Source: Terrisporobacter othiniensis
GTDB taxonomy: Bacteria; Bacillota; Clostridia; Peptostreptococcales; Peptostreptococcaceae
Length of the DNA: 64,000 nt
Assembly: GCF_000808015.1 (NCBI RefSeq)
Contig: NZ_JWHR01000079.1
Coordinates: forward strand, 35,912-99,911
Reading direction: 5' to 3'
Position numbers and translations under genes: made by a program
Shown here: positions 1 through 8,430 of the stretch, one piece after another
How positions within the stretch are numbered: the stretch's first letter is position 1
How the letters are laid out: each line of letters begins with the position of its first letter
Notes under the pieces: generated by a model
Told to the model about the DNA's origin: nothing
Databases searched by the model: none
Seen by the model: only the letters and a program-made list of their open reading frames with translations

Positions 1-354
1 GATGTATATGGTAACGAGGCAGGACACTTAGAGTTTCAATATACTGCAAGAGCAAGCTATTGCTTGGAGAAAGCTTTAGGGGCACCTCTTGGTAAAGCAT
101 TTGGTATGACTTGTGCTGGACCAGCTGCTATAGGAACAGTTTTAGCAGATATAGCAGTTAAAGCTGCAAATGTAGAAGTTGTTGGATATTCTTCTCCATC
201 TAATGGGACAAGTTTTTCAAATGAAATTATTTTAACTTTCACAGGAGATTCGGGAGCAGTAAGACAAGCAGTTAAAGCAGCTATTTCAGCTGGTAAAAAA
301 ATGCTCGGAGCTTTAGGTGATGAACCTAAACCTACTACAACTCCATATATTTAA
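1..354 (+). CDS. BMC-T shell protein, PduB/EtuB-like (5' truncated by window edge)
   Basis: The reading frame is open from base 1, so only the last 117 residues of a tandem-domain BMC shell protein are visible. The segment GNEAGHLEFQYTARAS followed by a complete C-terminal BMC domain (AAIGTVLADIAVKAANVEVV, then GDSGAVRQAVKAA) and the ending TTTPYI resemble PduB-type trimeric shell proteins. Such pseudohexameric trimers tile the facets of metabolosomes and can gate pores for larger metabolites. It is the first visible gene of the BMC operon, 58 bp before a BMC-H gene. The start and any N-terminal extension are outside the window. Whether it should be called PduB or EtuB cannot be decided here. 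Confidence 0.85.
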   Translation, partial: DVYGNEAGHLEFQYTARASYCLEKALGAPLGKAFGMTCAGPAAIGTVLADIAVKAANVEVVGYSSPSNGTSFSNEIILTFTGDSGAVRQAVKAAISAGKKMLGALGDEPKPTTTPYI

Positions 355-412
355 TATAAAAATATAAAAAATATAAATAAAAACTGGTTTTATTAATTAA
401 GGAGGCTTATAT

Positions 413-691
413 ATGAATTCTGAAGCATTAGGTATGATAGAAACAAAAGGGCTTGTAGGAGCTATAGAGGCAGCTGATGCAATGGTTAAGGCTGCAAATG
501 TTATATTAGTAGGATATGAAAAAATAGGTTCAGGTCTAGTAACAGTAATGGTAAGAGGTGATGTAGGAGCTGTTAAAGCATCAGTAGATGCAGGTACAGC
601 AGCAGCTTCTGCAATAGGTCAAGTAGTATCAACTCATGTAATACCAAGACCACACACAGATGTTGAAAAGATTATTCCTAATATTAAATAG
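413..691 (+). CDS. BMC-H hexameric shell protein (PduA/EutM-like)
   Basis: A 92-residue single BMC domain protein of canonical length. It begins with the typical [20 protein letters not shown] helix-strand signature, and continues with the pore-region strand [23 protein letters not shown] and the edge motif [13 protein letters not shown]. Such proteins form the hexamers that make up most of the shell facets. The start is fixed by AAGGAGG ten bases upstream. It is nearly identical to the BMC-H at 4792-5070, so the operon holds two near-duplicate major shell subunits. A GC-rich hairpin (717-745) follows this gene and may stabilise or partly terminate the transcript, as expected for a shell subunit needed in excess. 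Confidence 0.95.
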   Translation: MNSEALGMIETKGLVGAIEAADAMVKAANVILVGYEKIGSGLVTVMVRGDVGAVKASVDAGTAAASAIGQVVSTHVIPRPHTDVEKIIPNIK

Positions 692-716
692 AAACATTTA
701 CATATAGATGTAAAAT

Positions 717-745
717 AGTGCCTCAATTTTACAATTGGGGCGCTT
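717..745 (+). terminator. Intra-operon hairpin after first BMC-H gene
   Basis: Arms 717-728 and 733-745 pair over about 12 bp if G-U pairs are allowed, with a 4-base loop, in the 73-base gap before the next gene. There is no T-run after it, so it is more likely an mRNA stabiliser, processing site or weak attenuator than a full terminator. Confidence 0.45.
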
Positions 746-764
746 ATTGAGATGAGGTGTAGAT

Positions 765-1541
765 TTGAATATTAGTGAAGAAAAGCTAAGAGAGATTATT
801 AAAAAAGTATTACTAGAGATTACAAATCAAAAGAATATTTTTAAAAATAATATAGAAAAATTAAAAGTCTACATATTTTGTAGCAAAAAGTGTAACACAG
901 AGTATATAGATTTTTTAGAAAAAATAGATAAAAGTGGTTTATTCCATATTTATATAGTTGCAGATGATGCATTGAAAGATGATATTTGCAAATCACATAT
1001 AAATAAATATGTTCCAAATGAAAATATAATATATTTTTCACATGGAATACCAGAGGATCTTTCTGAGGCAATAAGTGTATTTCCGGTAGTTGAAAGAGAC
1101 TTAGTTGTAAAAACAGCACTATGTATAAGCGATACATTTTGTAATAAATGGATTGCATCTGCTATAGAAGAAGGTGGAAAGATAGTATTTTTAAAATCAG
1201 GTTTGAAAAAATTTACAAATAAAGAACCTAAGGCATATATAAGACAGATTGTATCTTATTATAGAAAAGTTTTAGAGTATGGAATAGAAATAAGAAGTAC
1301 ATCAGAATTAATTAAGTTATACAACGAAGATGATTCTGATAAACGAACTAAATTAAATTGCAACACAATAGATAGTATTTCCTTACAAGAAAATCATAAA
1401 GGTAGAAAAAAAGTAATAACCTTAGAAAATATAGAACAATATGGATCTAATGGAGCTATTATTGTCAACTCTGACGATATTATAACTGACTTGGCAAGAG
1501 AAAAAGCCAGAACTTTAAACATAGAAATAAAGCAATTTTAG
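765..1541 (+). CDS. BMC-associated flavoprotein-like protein with encapsulation-peptide-like N-terminus
   Basis: A 258-residue protein with a TTG start preceded by GATGAGGTG. Residues 1-19 (MNISEEKLREIIKKVLLEI) form an amphipathic helix of the kind that targets cargo to BMC lumens, followed by an Asn/Lys-rich linker. The body has a Rossmann-like start (KVYIFCSKKC) and a segment around residues 112-170 (KTALCISDTFCNKWI...EYGIEI) that resembles the AKxAhGIxDxL region and P...Y...YGI segment of BMC-linked flavoproteins. The C-terminal piece (IITDLAREKARTLNIEI) matches the ITxLARDxA-like tail seen in such proteins. The key motifs are degenerate, so FMN binding is uncertain. Its site between two BMC-H genes supports a luminal redox or accessory role. 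Confidence 0.55.
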   Translation: MNISEEKLREIIKKVLLEITNQKNIFKNNIEKLKVYIFCSKKCNTEYIDFLEKIDKSGLFHIYIVADDALKDDICKSHINKYVPNENIIYFSHGIPEDLSEAISVFPVVERDLVVKTALCISDTFCNKWIASAIEEGGKIVFLKSGLKKFTNKEPKAYIRQIVSYYRKVLEYGIEIRSTSELIKLYNEDDSDKRTKLNCNTIDSISLQENHKGRKKVITLENIEQYGSNGAIIVNSDDIITDLAREKARTLNIEIKQF

Positions 1542-1555
1542 GGAGGTGACAGATA

Positions 1556-1921
1556 ATGAATCAATCATTAGGATTAGTTGAAATTAGTGGAATGTCAACA
1601 GCTTTAGTAGTTGCTGATGCTATGGCCAAATCCGCTAATATTAAGATTATTGGAATAGAAAATTCAAAAGGTTTAGGATATATGACTATAAAAATTACTG
1701 GTGATATTGGAGCAGTAAATGCTGCAGTAAGTGCAGGTAAACAAATAGGAATTACACACAATAATTTTGTGTCATCAAAAGTTATTCCAAGACCATCAGA
1801 TTTTGTATATAAAGTTTTCGGAACAATAAAAGAAGATATGGTTAAAACAGATAGCTCTTTAACAGATAGTGAAAGTAGTGAGTTAAAAGAAGAAACTGAT
1901 GATAATTTAGAAAATAAATAA
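1556..1921 (+). CDS. BMC-H shell protein with acidic C-terminal tail
   Basis: A 121-residue protein. Residues 1 to about 86 form a BMC domain (LGLVEISGMSTALVVADAMAKSANI, DIGAVNAAVSAG, KVIPRPSDFVYKV). The remaining 35 residues are a Ser/Glu/Asp-rich, probably disordered tail. It diverges clearly from the two 92-residue paralogues, so it is probably a minor facet subunit with a special pore or a lumen/cytosol-facing tail. AGGGAGGTGA sets the ATG start, 14 bp after the flavoprotein-like gene. The tail has no Cys motif, unlike the protein at 8487. Confidence 0.9.
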   Translation: MNQSLGLVEISGMSTALVVADAMAKSANIKIIGIENSKGLGYMTIKITGDIGAVNAAVSAGKQIGITHNNFVSSKVIPRPSDFVYKVFGTIKEDMVKTDSSLTDSESSELKEETDDNLENK

Positions 1922-1939
1922 TAAAAGGATGTAAATTTT

Positions 1940-2203
1940 ATGAAACTGGCAAAGGTTATAGGAACTGTTGTAGCTACTAGAAAAGAAGAATCATTAGTTG
2001 GGTGTAAATTAATGATAATCAGACGAGTTAATGGTAAGAGTGAATATATAGATAGTGAAGAAATAGCTGTAGATTTTGTAGGAGCAGGCATAGGAGATAT
2101 AGTTCTAATTGCTCAAGGGTCAGCAGTTCGCATGGACCCAAGAAGAAAAGAAGCTATGATTGACATGGCTATTATTGGAATTATTGATGCTATAGATATT
2201 TAG
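1940..2203 (+). CDS. BMC-P vertex protein (EutN/CcmL/PduN family)
   Basis: An 87-residue EutN/CcmL-family protein that forms the pentamers closing the vertices of the icosahedral shell. Recognisable features are the start MKLAKVIGTVVATRKEESL, the strand LVGCKLMIIR, the segment DFVGAGIGDIVLIAQGSAVR typical of the pentamer fold, and the ending MAIIGIIDAIDI. Length is normal. It is the only pentamer gene visible. It sits 18 bp after the tailed BMC-H and before the first aldehyde dehydrogenase, as in many metabolosome operons. The exact subtype (EutN versus PduN) cannot be assigned from this sequence alone. Confidence 0.93.
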   Translation: MKLAKVIGTVVATRKEESLVGCKLMIIRRVNGKSEYIDSEEIAVDFVGAGIGDIVLIAQGSAVRMDPRRKEAMIDMAIIGIIDAIDI

Positions 2204-2246
2204 AAAGTAATTTTTTTAAAGAAAAAAGGGGGTGAAGTTTCTTCAA

Positions 2247-3560
2247 ATGAAAAGTGGCATTTATAAAAGTGTTTGTGATGCAGTATTTGTATCGAAGAAA
2301 GCATTTGAGAGATATACAGAATTTACATTAAATGAGCGACAAGAAATTATCGAATCTATTAAAAAATCTCTTCGTCCCTTAGTTAATGATTTGGCTAGAA
2401 TGACAGTTGATGAGACTTGCATGGGAAATATAAATGATAAAGCTAAAAAAATTTCCCTTGCTATTGAAAAAACTCCTGGGATTGAGAATCTAACTACAGA
2501 GGTCAGCACAGGAGATCATGGTATGACTTTGTATGAAATTTCACCATACGGAGTTGCTTGCGCAGTACAGCCATGTACAAATCCATGTGCAACTTTAATA
2601 AATAATACCATAGCCCTATTATCAGCAGGTAATTCTGTCATCCATTGTCCACATCCAAGGGCAATGAAAGTATCTCAATTAGTAACAGAAATAATAAATA
2701 AATCTATTATGGAAGTCTGTGGTATTCATAACCTAGTAGTAACTTTAGATGAGAGTCTTATAAAGTACACATTAGAATTAATGAATCATCCAGATGTAGA
2801 GCTAGTAGTTTTTACAGGTGGAAGCACTGGATTACAAAGGGCTTTAAGTTCTCAGAAAAAAGTTATAGCTGCAGGGCCTGCAAATCCAGTTGCTATAGTA
2901 GATGAAACGGCAGATATTAAAAAAGCTGCAAAAGATATATTCTTAGGAGCATCTTTTGATAATAACCTTATGTGCACATCAGAAAAAAGCGCTGTTTTAG
3001 TTGATGATATTGCCGATAAGTTTATAGAAGAAATTAAGAAAAATGAAGTTTACTTTATTACAAGTGAAGATGAAAAGAAAAAACTATTAAATACCATTAT
3101 AACAGAAGATGGTAATGTAAATAAAAAATTAGAAGGTAAAAATGCAAATCTAATCTTACATAAGTCTGGAATAAAAGTTAATAAGATTATAAAGTTAATT
3201 GTATTTGAAGATTCTTGTTATAGTGATGTAGTTGTAAAAGAAATATTTATGCCAATACTTCCAATTGTAAGGGTAAAAAGTTTTGATGAAGCTTTAGAAA
3301 TAGCTATTGAAATTGAGCAAGGCTGTAAACATACATCAAGTATGTTTTCCGAATCTATTGAGCATTTGAATAGAGCTGCTAAAAAAATGCAAACATCTAT
3401 ATTTGTAAAAAATGGACCTTCATATCTTGGAATAGGATTTGATGAAGAAGGAGATACGACATTCACAATAGCTAATGTTACAGGAGAAGGTTCAACTACT
3501 GCCAAAAATTTTGGAAGAAAAAGAAGATGTATATTAACAACAGGCTTTTCTATTCGTTAA
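2247..3560 (+). CDS. CoA-acylating aldehyde dehydrogenase, BMC-associated (first of two)
   Basis: A 437-residue EutE/PduP-family aldehyde dehydrogenase. It would oxidise the volatile aldehyde made in the compartment to acyl-CoA with NAD+. Visible landmarks are EKTPGIENL, the PCTNPCATLINNT segment, FTGGSTGLQ, the cofactor region AGPANPVAIVDETADI, the catalytic cysteine in SFDNNLMCTSEKSA, and the family C-terminus GEGSTTAKNF...GFSIR. The ATG at 2247 is chosen because GGGGGTGA lies 11 bases upstream; a GTG at 2232 is possible. It lacks the N-terminal targeting extension of the second enzyme at 5849 and differs around the nucleophile (LMCTSEK against VPCIAEK). It may depend on the paralogue for encapsulation or prefer a different substrate. 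Confidence 0.88.
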   Translation: MKSGIYKSVCDAVFVSKKAFERYTEFTLNERQEIIESIKKSLRPLVNDLARMTVDETCMGNINDKAKKISLAIEKTPGIENLTTEVSTGDHGMTLYEISPYGVACAVQPCTNPCATLINNTIALLSAGNSVIHCPHPRAMKVSQLVTEIINKSIMEVCGIHNLVVTLDESLIKYTLELMNHPDVELVVFTGGSTGLQRALSSQKKVIAAGPANPVAIVDETADIKKAAKDIFLGASFDNNLMCTSEKSAVLVDDIADKFIEEIKKNEVYFITSEDEKKKLLNTIITEDGNVNKKLEGKNANLILHKSGIKVNKIIKLIVFEDSCYSDVVVKEIFMPILPIVRVKSFDEALEIAIEIEQGCKHTSSMFSESIEHLNRAAKKMQTSIFVKNGPSYLGIGFDEEGDTTFTIANVTGEGSTTAKNFGRKRRCILTTGFSIR

Positions 3561-3578
3561 ATGATAAGGAAGTGATAT

Positions 3579-4775
3579 GTGGAGATGAATAAAGGAAAAA
3601 TAAGATATTATGTAACATCAGAATCTGTTACAGAAGGTCATCCAGATAAGATCTGTGACCAAATATCAGATGGTATATTAGATGAATATTTAAAGCAAGA
3701 TAGCAAATCTCATGTAGCTGTTGAAGCTATGGTATCTACAGATACATTAGTAATTGCTGGAGAGGTTGCTTCAACTGCAAAGGTTAATATAGTTGAAGTA
3801 GCAAGAAATATTATTAGAAAGATAGGCTATACAACACCTAACAAAGGATTTGATGCTGATTCCTGCTTGATTTTAACTAATGTACATAATCAATCATCAG
3901 ATATATCCATAGGAGTTAAAAAATCTAAAAATGAAGATAAAGAAGAAATAGGAAGCGGTGACCAAGGAATAATGTATGGTTATGCTTGTGATGAAACTAA
4001 AAACTTTATGCCTATTTCTTGTGAATTAGCTAATAGATTATCATTTCAACTTGCAAAAGTTAGAAAAATTGGAGGAGCATACTTCCTTTATCCTGATGGA
4101 AAAACACAAGTAACAATGGCTTATGACTCAGAGGATAATCCTATAAGCATTGAAAGTATTGTTATTTCAGCTCAACATAGTGAAAAGATATCTAATGATT
4201 TACTTAGAGAATTCATAATTGGATCTGTTATTAATCCAGTTATAGATAATAAATGGATAACAAAAGATACAAAAATATATATTAATCCAACAGGTAGATT
4301 TGTAATCGGAGGACCAACAGGAGATACAGGTCTTACTGGAAGAAAAATAATGGTAGACTCTTATGGCACTATTTCTAGACATGGGGGAGGGGCCTTTTCG
4401 GGAAAGGACCCAACAAAGGTTGATCGATCTGGGGCTTATATGGCGAGATATGTTGCTAAAAATATAGTGGCTGCCAATCTTGCAAAACGATGTGAAGTAT
4501 CAATTGCCTATGCTATTGGAGGAATAGAGCCATTAGCTGTTACCGCAAATACATTTAATACAGGTGTTATACCTGATAGAGAAATTGAAGAAATAGTTAA
4601 AGAAGTTTTCTCGTTCAAAGTTGTAGATATAATAGAAAATCTTCAATTAAGAAGACCTCAATATTTAAAAACGGCAGCATATGGTCATTTTGGAAGAGAT
4701 GATGAGGATTTTGCTTGGGAAAAAACTAATAAGGTTGATGAAATAAAAAGAAAAATAAAAAATAAATTATTTTAA
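3579..4775 (+). CDS. metK: S-adenosylmethionine synthetase inside the BMC operon
   Basis: A full-length 398-residue MetK that makes S-adenosylmethionine from methionine and ATP. Signature segments are all present: SVTEGHPDKICDQISD near the N-terminus, GSGDQGIMYGYACDET around residue 126, the P-loop-like GGPTGDTGLTGRKI, and GGGAFSGKDPTKVDRSGAYMARY. It sits 18 bp after one aldehyde dehydrogenase and 16 bp before a BMC-H gene, so it is clearly part of the operon. There is no S-box riboswitch upstream. No encapsulation helix is seen. A dedicated SAM source would make sense if a radical-SAM activase of a glycyl radical enzyme is encoded upstream; that is inference. GTG 3579 is used; ATG 3585 is an alternative. 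Confidence 0.95.
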   Translation: MEMNKGKIRYYVTSESVTEGHPDKICDQISDGILDEYLKQDSKSHVAVEAMVSTDTLVIAGEVASTAKVNIVEVARNIIRKIGYTTPNKGFDADSCLILTNVHNQSSDISIGVKKSKNEDKEEIGSGDQGIMYGYACDETKNFMPISCELANRLSFQLAKVRKIGGAYFLYPDGKTQVTMAYDSEDNPISIESIVISAQHSEKISNDLLREFIIGSVINPVIDNKWITKDTKIYINPTGRFVIGGPTGDTGLTGRKIMVDSYGTISRHGGGAFSGKDPTKVDRSGAYMARYVAKNIVAANLAKRCEVSIAYAIGGIEPLAVTANTFNTGVIPDREIEEIVKEVFSFKVVDIIENLQLRRPQYLKTAAYGHFGRDDEDFAWEKTNKVDEIKRKIKNKLF

Positions 4776-4791
4776 TTAGGAGGATTTAAAA

Positions 4792-5070
4792 ATGTCAAAT
4801 GAAGCATTAGGAATGGTAGAAACAAAAGGGTTAGTAGGAGCTATAGAAGCAGCAGATGCAATGACAAAAGCAGCAAATGTAAATTTAATAGGATATGAAA
4901 AAATAGGATCTGGATTAGTAACTGTAATGGTTAGAGGTGATGTTGGAGCTGTTAAAGCATCAGTAGATGCAGGTACTGCAGCAGCAAATGCTATTGGAGA
5001 AGTAGTTTCTGCTCATGTAATACCAAGACCACACACAGATGTTGAAAAAATATTACCAAAATCTTTATAA
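4792..5070 (+). CDS. BMC-H hexameric shell protein (second PduA/EutM-like copy)
   Basis: A 92-residue BMC-H protein differing from the one at 413-691 at only about a dozen positions (for example [54 protein letters not shown]). AGGAGG lies upstream of the ATG. It is a probable major facet subunit. The near-identity points to a recent within-operon duplication or gene conversion, and gives the operon two doses of the most abundant shell building block. It lies between metK and pduL. Confidence 0.95.
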   Translation: MSNEALGMVETKGLVGAIEAADAMTKAANVNLIGYEKIGSGLVTVMVRGDVGAVKASVDAGTAAANAIGEVVSAHVIPRPHTDVEKILPKSL

Positions 5071-5106
5071 AAACAAATTAGTAGTATCATAAAAGGAGCA
5101 TAAAAA

Positions 5107-5757
5107 ATGATTTCAGAAGATTCGGAAGTATTAGTAAAAATCATTACTCAGAAAGTAATAGAGAAATTAAAAGAATATGAAAAACTAAGAATACCAATAG
5201 GTATATCAAATAGACATATTCATTTATCTCAAAAACATTTAGATGTGTTGTTTGGAGAAGGATATAATCTTACAAAAAAAGTTGATCTAAAACAACCAGG
5301 TCAATTTGCTAGTAACGAAACAGTTACTATTAGAGGTCCAAAAGGGGAATTTGATAAGGTTCGTATTTTAGGTCCTGTAAGAAATGAAAGCCAAGTAGAA
5401 ATTTCAAGAACTGATAGTTTTCGTCTTGGTTTAAAAGCTTTAGTAAGAGAGTCAGGGGATTTAGATGGAACATCGGGTATAGAAATTATTGGACCTAAAG
5501 GAGTTATAAAACTTCCTCATGGAGCCATAATTGCATTGCGTCATATTCATATGACACCAGAAGATGCACAAATTATGGGAATTAAAGATAAGGATACTGT
5601 GGAAGTACAAATTTGTGGTCAAAGATCAGGAGTTTTAGGGGATGTGCTTGTTAGAGTATCTCCTAAATATAAATTAGAAATGCATGTGGATATGGACGAA
5701 GCAAATGCTTTTGATTTAAAAAATAATGATTCTGTAATTATAAAAAAGCAAGGTTAA
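5107..5757 (+). CDS. pduL: PduL-type phosphate propanoyl/acyltransferase
   Basis: A 216-residue PduL phosphotransacylase, which converts acyl-CoA plus Pi to acyl phosphate and recycles CoA within the compartment. Two PduL domains are visible. The first has metal-binding histidines in ISNRHIHLS with KVDLKQPGQFAS and GPVRNESQVEISRTD. The second has ALRHIHMTPEDAQIMG and ends with HVDMDEANAF. Residues 1 to about 25 (ISEDSEVLVKIITQKVIEKLKEYE) form an amphipathic helix like the encapsulation peptide of PduL. RBS AAAGGAG precedes the ATG. It links the aldehyde dehydrogenases to substrate-level ATP formation through a kinase not seen here. Confidence 0.95.
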   Translation: MISEDSEVLVKIITQKVIEKLKEYEKLRIPIGISNRHIHLSQKHLDVLFGEGYNLTKKVDLKQPGQFASNETVTIRGPKGEFDKVRILGPVRNESQVEISRTDSFRLGLKALVRESGDLDGTSGIEIIGPKGVIKLPHGAIIALRHIHMTPEDAQIMGIKDKDTVEVQICGQRSGVLGDVLVRVSPKYKLEMHVDMDEANAFDLKNNDSVIIKKQG

Positions 5758-5848
5758 TTAAGAAAAATATTTTAGAAATTTAGATATATTATTAGAGATG
5801 TAATAATCTCGAATTGACAGAAATGGTAACTTTAAGGAAGGTGTAAAT

Positions 5849-7270
5849 ATGGATATAGATGTAAAATTAATTGAAAAAATGGTTTCAGATGCACTAAAAG
5901 AAATTAAAATTGAAAATATTACTCAAGAAGTAGAAAAAAATTCTATAGAAGATAATTATGGAGTTTTTAAAACTATAGAAGGAGCTATTGATGCATCATA
6001 TGTAGCACAAAAAGAACTATTATTTTCAAAAATATCAGATAGACAAAAATATGTAGATGCTATAAGAAGCGCTATATTAAATCAAGAAAATCTTGAGCTT
6101 ATATCTAAGTTAGCAGTAGATGAAACAGAGATAGGATGTTATGAGCATAAGTTAATAAAAAATAGATTAGCAGCTGAAAAAACTCCTGGTACAGAAGATT
6201 TAATATCATCTGTAAAAACTGGAGATGATGGTCTTACTTTAGTAGAGTATTGTCCATTTGGTGTTATTGGAGCTATAACTCCTACAACAAATCCTACAGA
6301 AACTATTATTTGTAACTCTATAGGTATGATAGCAGGAGGAAATACAGTAGTATTTAGTCCGCATCCAAGAGCTACTAAGGTTTCTCAAACTATTATAAAA
6401 ATACTTAACAAAGCATTAGAGGAAGTAGGGGCACCTAAAAACCTTATAACTATGGTTGAAAAACCTTCAATTGAAAATACAAATAAAATGATTGAAAATC
6501 CAAAAGTACGTTTTTTAGTAGCAACAGGTGGACCATCTATAGTTAAAAAAGTACTTTCATCAGGAAAGAAAGCTATTGGAGCTGGGGCAGGAAATCCTCC
6601 TGTTGTTGTAGATGAAACTGCAGACATCAGAAAAGCAGCTAAGGATATTATAGATGGATGTAGCTTCGATAATAACGTTCCTTGTATAGCAGAAAAAGAA
6701 GTATTTGCAGTAGCATCAATTTGCGATAGCTTAATTGAGAATATGAAGTTAAACGGCGCTTATTTAGTTAAAGACAAGAAAGTAATAGAGCAACTTTTAA
6801 GTGTTGTTGCAAAAGAAAATGGAGCTCCAAAAACTAACTTTGTAGGAAAAAGTGCGAAGTATATATTAGATAAAATAGGTGTAACTGTTGATGATAATAT
6901 TAAAGCTATCATTATGGAAGTTGATAAGGATCATACTTTTGTTCAAGAAGAAATGATGATGCCTATTTTACCAATTGTAAGAGTTGAAGATGTGGATAAA
7001 GCTATAGAATATGCACAAGAAGCTGAACATGGAAATAGACATACAGCAATTATGCACTCTAAAAATATAGATAAATTAAGCAAGATGTCAAAAATTATGG
7101 AGACTACAATATTTGTTAAAAATGCCCCTTCTTATGCTGGAATAGGTGTAGGAGGAGAAGGTCATTCAACATTTACAATAGCTGGACCTACAGGTGAAGG
7201 ATTAACATCTCCAAAATCTTTCTGTAGAATTCGTAGATGTGTTGTATCAGATTCATTCAGCATAAGATAA
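5849..7270 (+). CDS. CoA-acylating aldehyde dehydrogenase with encapsulation peptide (second of two)
   Basis: A 473-residue EutE/PduP-family enzyme. It opens with an amphipathic helix (DVKLIEKMVSDALKEI, residues 4-19) followed by a short linker, a classic luminal targeting tag. The catalytic domain has EKTPGTEDL, PTTNPTETIICNS, ATGGPSIVKKVL, AGAGNPPVVVDETADI, the nucleophile in SFDNNVPCIAEKE, and the C-terminus GPTGEGLTSPKSF...SFSIR. It converts a short-chain aldehyde plus CoA and NAD+ to acyl-CoA. AAGGAAGGTG fixes the ATG. It is more canonical than the paralogue at 2247 and is probably the main luminal dehydrogenase. The alcohol dehydrogenase 28 bp downstream would regenerate NAD+. Confidence 0.95.
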   Translation: MDIDVKLIEKMVSDALKEIKIENITQEVEKNSIEDNYGVFKTIEGAIDASYVAQKELLFSKISDRQKYVDAIRSAILNQENLELISKLAVDETEIGCYEHKLIKNRLAAEKTPGTEDLISSVKTGDDGLTLVEYCPFGVIGAITPTTNPTETIICNSIGMIAGGNTVVFSPHPRATKVSQTIIKILNKALEEVGAPKNLITMVEKPSIENTNKMIENPKVRFLVATGGPSIVKKVLSSGKKAIGAGAGNPPVVVDETADIRKAAKDIIDGCSFDNNVPCIAEKEVFAVASICDSLIENMKLNGAYLVKDKKVIEQLLSVVAKENGAPKTNFVGKSAKYILDKIGVTVDDNIKAIIMEVDKDHTFVQEEMMMPILPIVRVEDVDKAIEYAQEAEHGNRHTAIMHSKNIDKLSKMSKIMETTIFVKNAPSYAGIGVGGEGHSTFTIAGPTGEGLTSPKSFCRIRRCVVSDSFSIR

Positions 7271-7298
7271 TTGATAGAACACAAGGGAGAGAAATATA

Positions 7299-8414
7299 AT
7301 GTCAAATGTATATGTCAAAACAAGAATTTATAGTGGGGACAAGTCTATAAAATATCTTGAAGAAATTAAGAATCAAGTAATTTTAATAGTATGTGATAAG
7401 TTTTTAGTAGAAAGTAAAGCAGTATCATATCTTACAAACATTTTAGAATCAAATAATGAAATACATATATATGATGGTGTAGTACCAGATCCTTCTACAG
7501 AAGTAGTTGTTGAGGGAATTAAACATATATGCAAAGAAAAACCGTCCATTTTAATTGGTTTTGGTGGTGGATCTGCTATTGATACTGCAAAAGCAATACT
7601 TTATTTAACTAAATTAGAAAATTTAACTTCTCAACCTTTATTTATAGCAGTTCCAACTACTAGTGGTACAGGAACAGAAGTTACATCTTTAACTGTTATT
7701 ACAGACAAAGAAAGTAATGTGAAAAAGATAATAGAGTCAGAAGACATTTTACCAGACGTAGCTCTTTTAGACCCGGCATTAACATTAACAGTTCCAAAAG
7801 CTATTACTGCAAATACAGGTATGGATGTGTTAACTCATGCACTAGAAGCTTATGTATCTAAAAATAATAATGCATTTTCTGATGCATTGTCAGAAAAATC
7901 AATAGAGCTATTAATAAAGTCGTTAGTCAAATGTTATGAAGAAGGAAATAATCTAGATAGTAGAAAAATGATGCAGGAAGCATCTACTCTTGCAGGAATG
8001 TCTTTTAATATAGCTGGATTAGGATTAAATCATAGTATAGCACATCAATTAGGTGCTACTTTCCATATTCCACATGGACTTGCCAATGCTATGCTACTAA
8101 ATAGTGTTATAGATTATAACTGTAAAGATGAACTGATACTAAAAAAATATGCAAAACTTTCATACAAACTACAATTTGTAAATATAGATGAAAATCCTAA
8201 AATAGCGGTAGAGATATTAAAACGTATTATAAAAACTATGATGATATCTATGAATATGCCACTTAGAATAAGGGATATGAATATTAGTCAGGCTGATTAT
8301 CAAAACAGTATTAATATTATGGTAGAAAATACATTAAAAGATAGATGTTTACCTACTACACCTAAAGATATAAGTAGCGATGATATAAAAGAGATATTAT
8401 TGCAAATATACTAA
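7299..8414 (+). CDS. Iron-containing alcohol dehydrogenase (EutG/PduQ-like)
   Basis: A 371-residue group III (Fe-dependent) alcohol dehydrogenase. The nucleotide-binding GFGGGSAIDTAKA, then PTTSGTGTEVTSLTVI, and the metal ligand region GMDVLTHALEAYVS...GLGLNHSIAHQLGATFHIPHGLANA are complete. It would reduce part of the aldehyde to an alcohol and recycle NADH made by the aldehyde dehydrogenases, as EutG and PduQ do. No obvious N-terminal targeting helix is visible. It lies 28 bp after the second aldehyde dehydrogenase and is followed by a compact hairpin with a T-run (8431-8455), so transcription may drop after this gene. Confidence 0.93.
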   Translation: MSNVYVKTRIYSGDKSIKYLEEIKNQVILIVCDKFLVESKAVSYLTNILESNNEIHIYDGVVPDPSTEVVVEGIKHICKEKPSILIGFGGGSAIDTAKAILYLTKLENLTSQPLFIAVPTTSGTGTEVTSLTVITDKESNVKKIIESEDILPDVALLDPALTLTVPKAITANTGMDVLTHALEAYVSKNNNAFSDALSEKSIELLIKSLVKCYEEGNNLDSRKMMQEASTLAGMSFNIAGLGLNHSIAHQLGATFHIPHGLANAMLLNSVIDYNCKDELILKKYAKLSYKLQFVNIDENPKIAVEILKRIIKTMMISMNMPLRIRDMNISQADYQNSINIMVENTLKDRCLPTTPKDISSDDIKEILLQIY

Positions 8415-8430
8415 ATGTATATTATAAAGG

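Noticed and set aside
841..1158. Minus-strand open frame of about 105 codons inside the flavoprotein-like gene
   Set aside because: Composition is a Leu/Phe/Tyr-rich mirror of an AT-rich coding strand; it has no ribosome site and lies wholly inside a gene with better coding evidence.
3560..3585. S-box (SAM) riboswitch ahead of metK
   Set aside because: Only 18 bases separate metK from the previous gene, so there is no room for a riboswitch leader.
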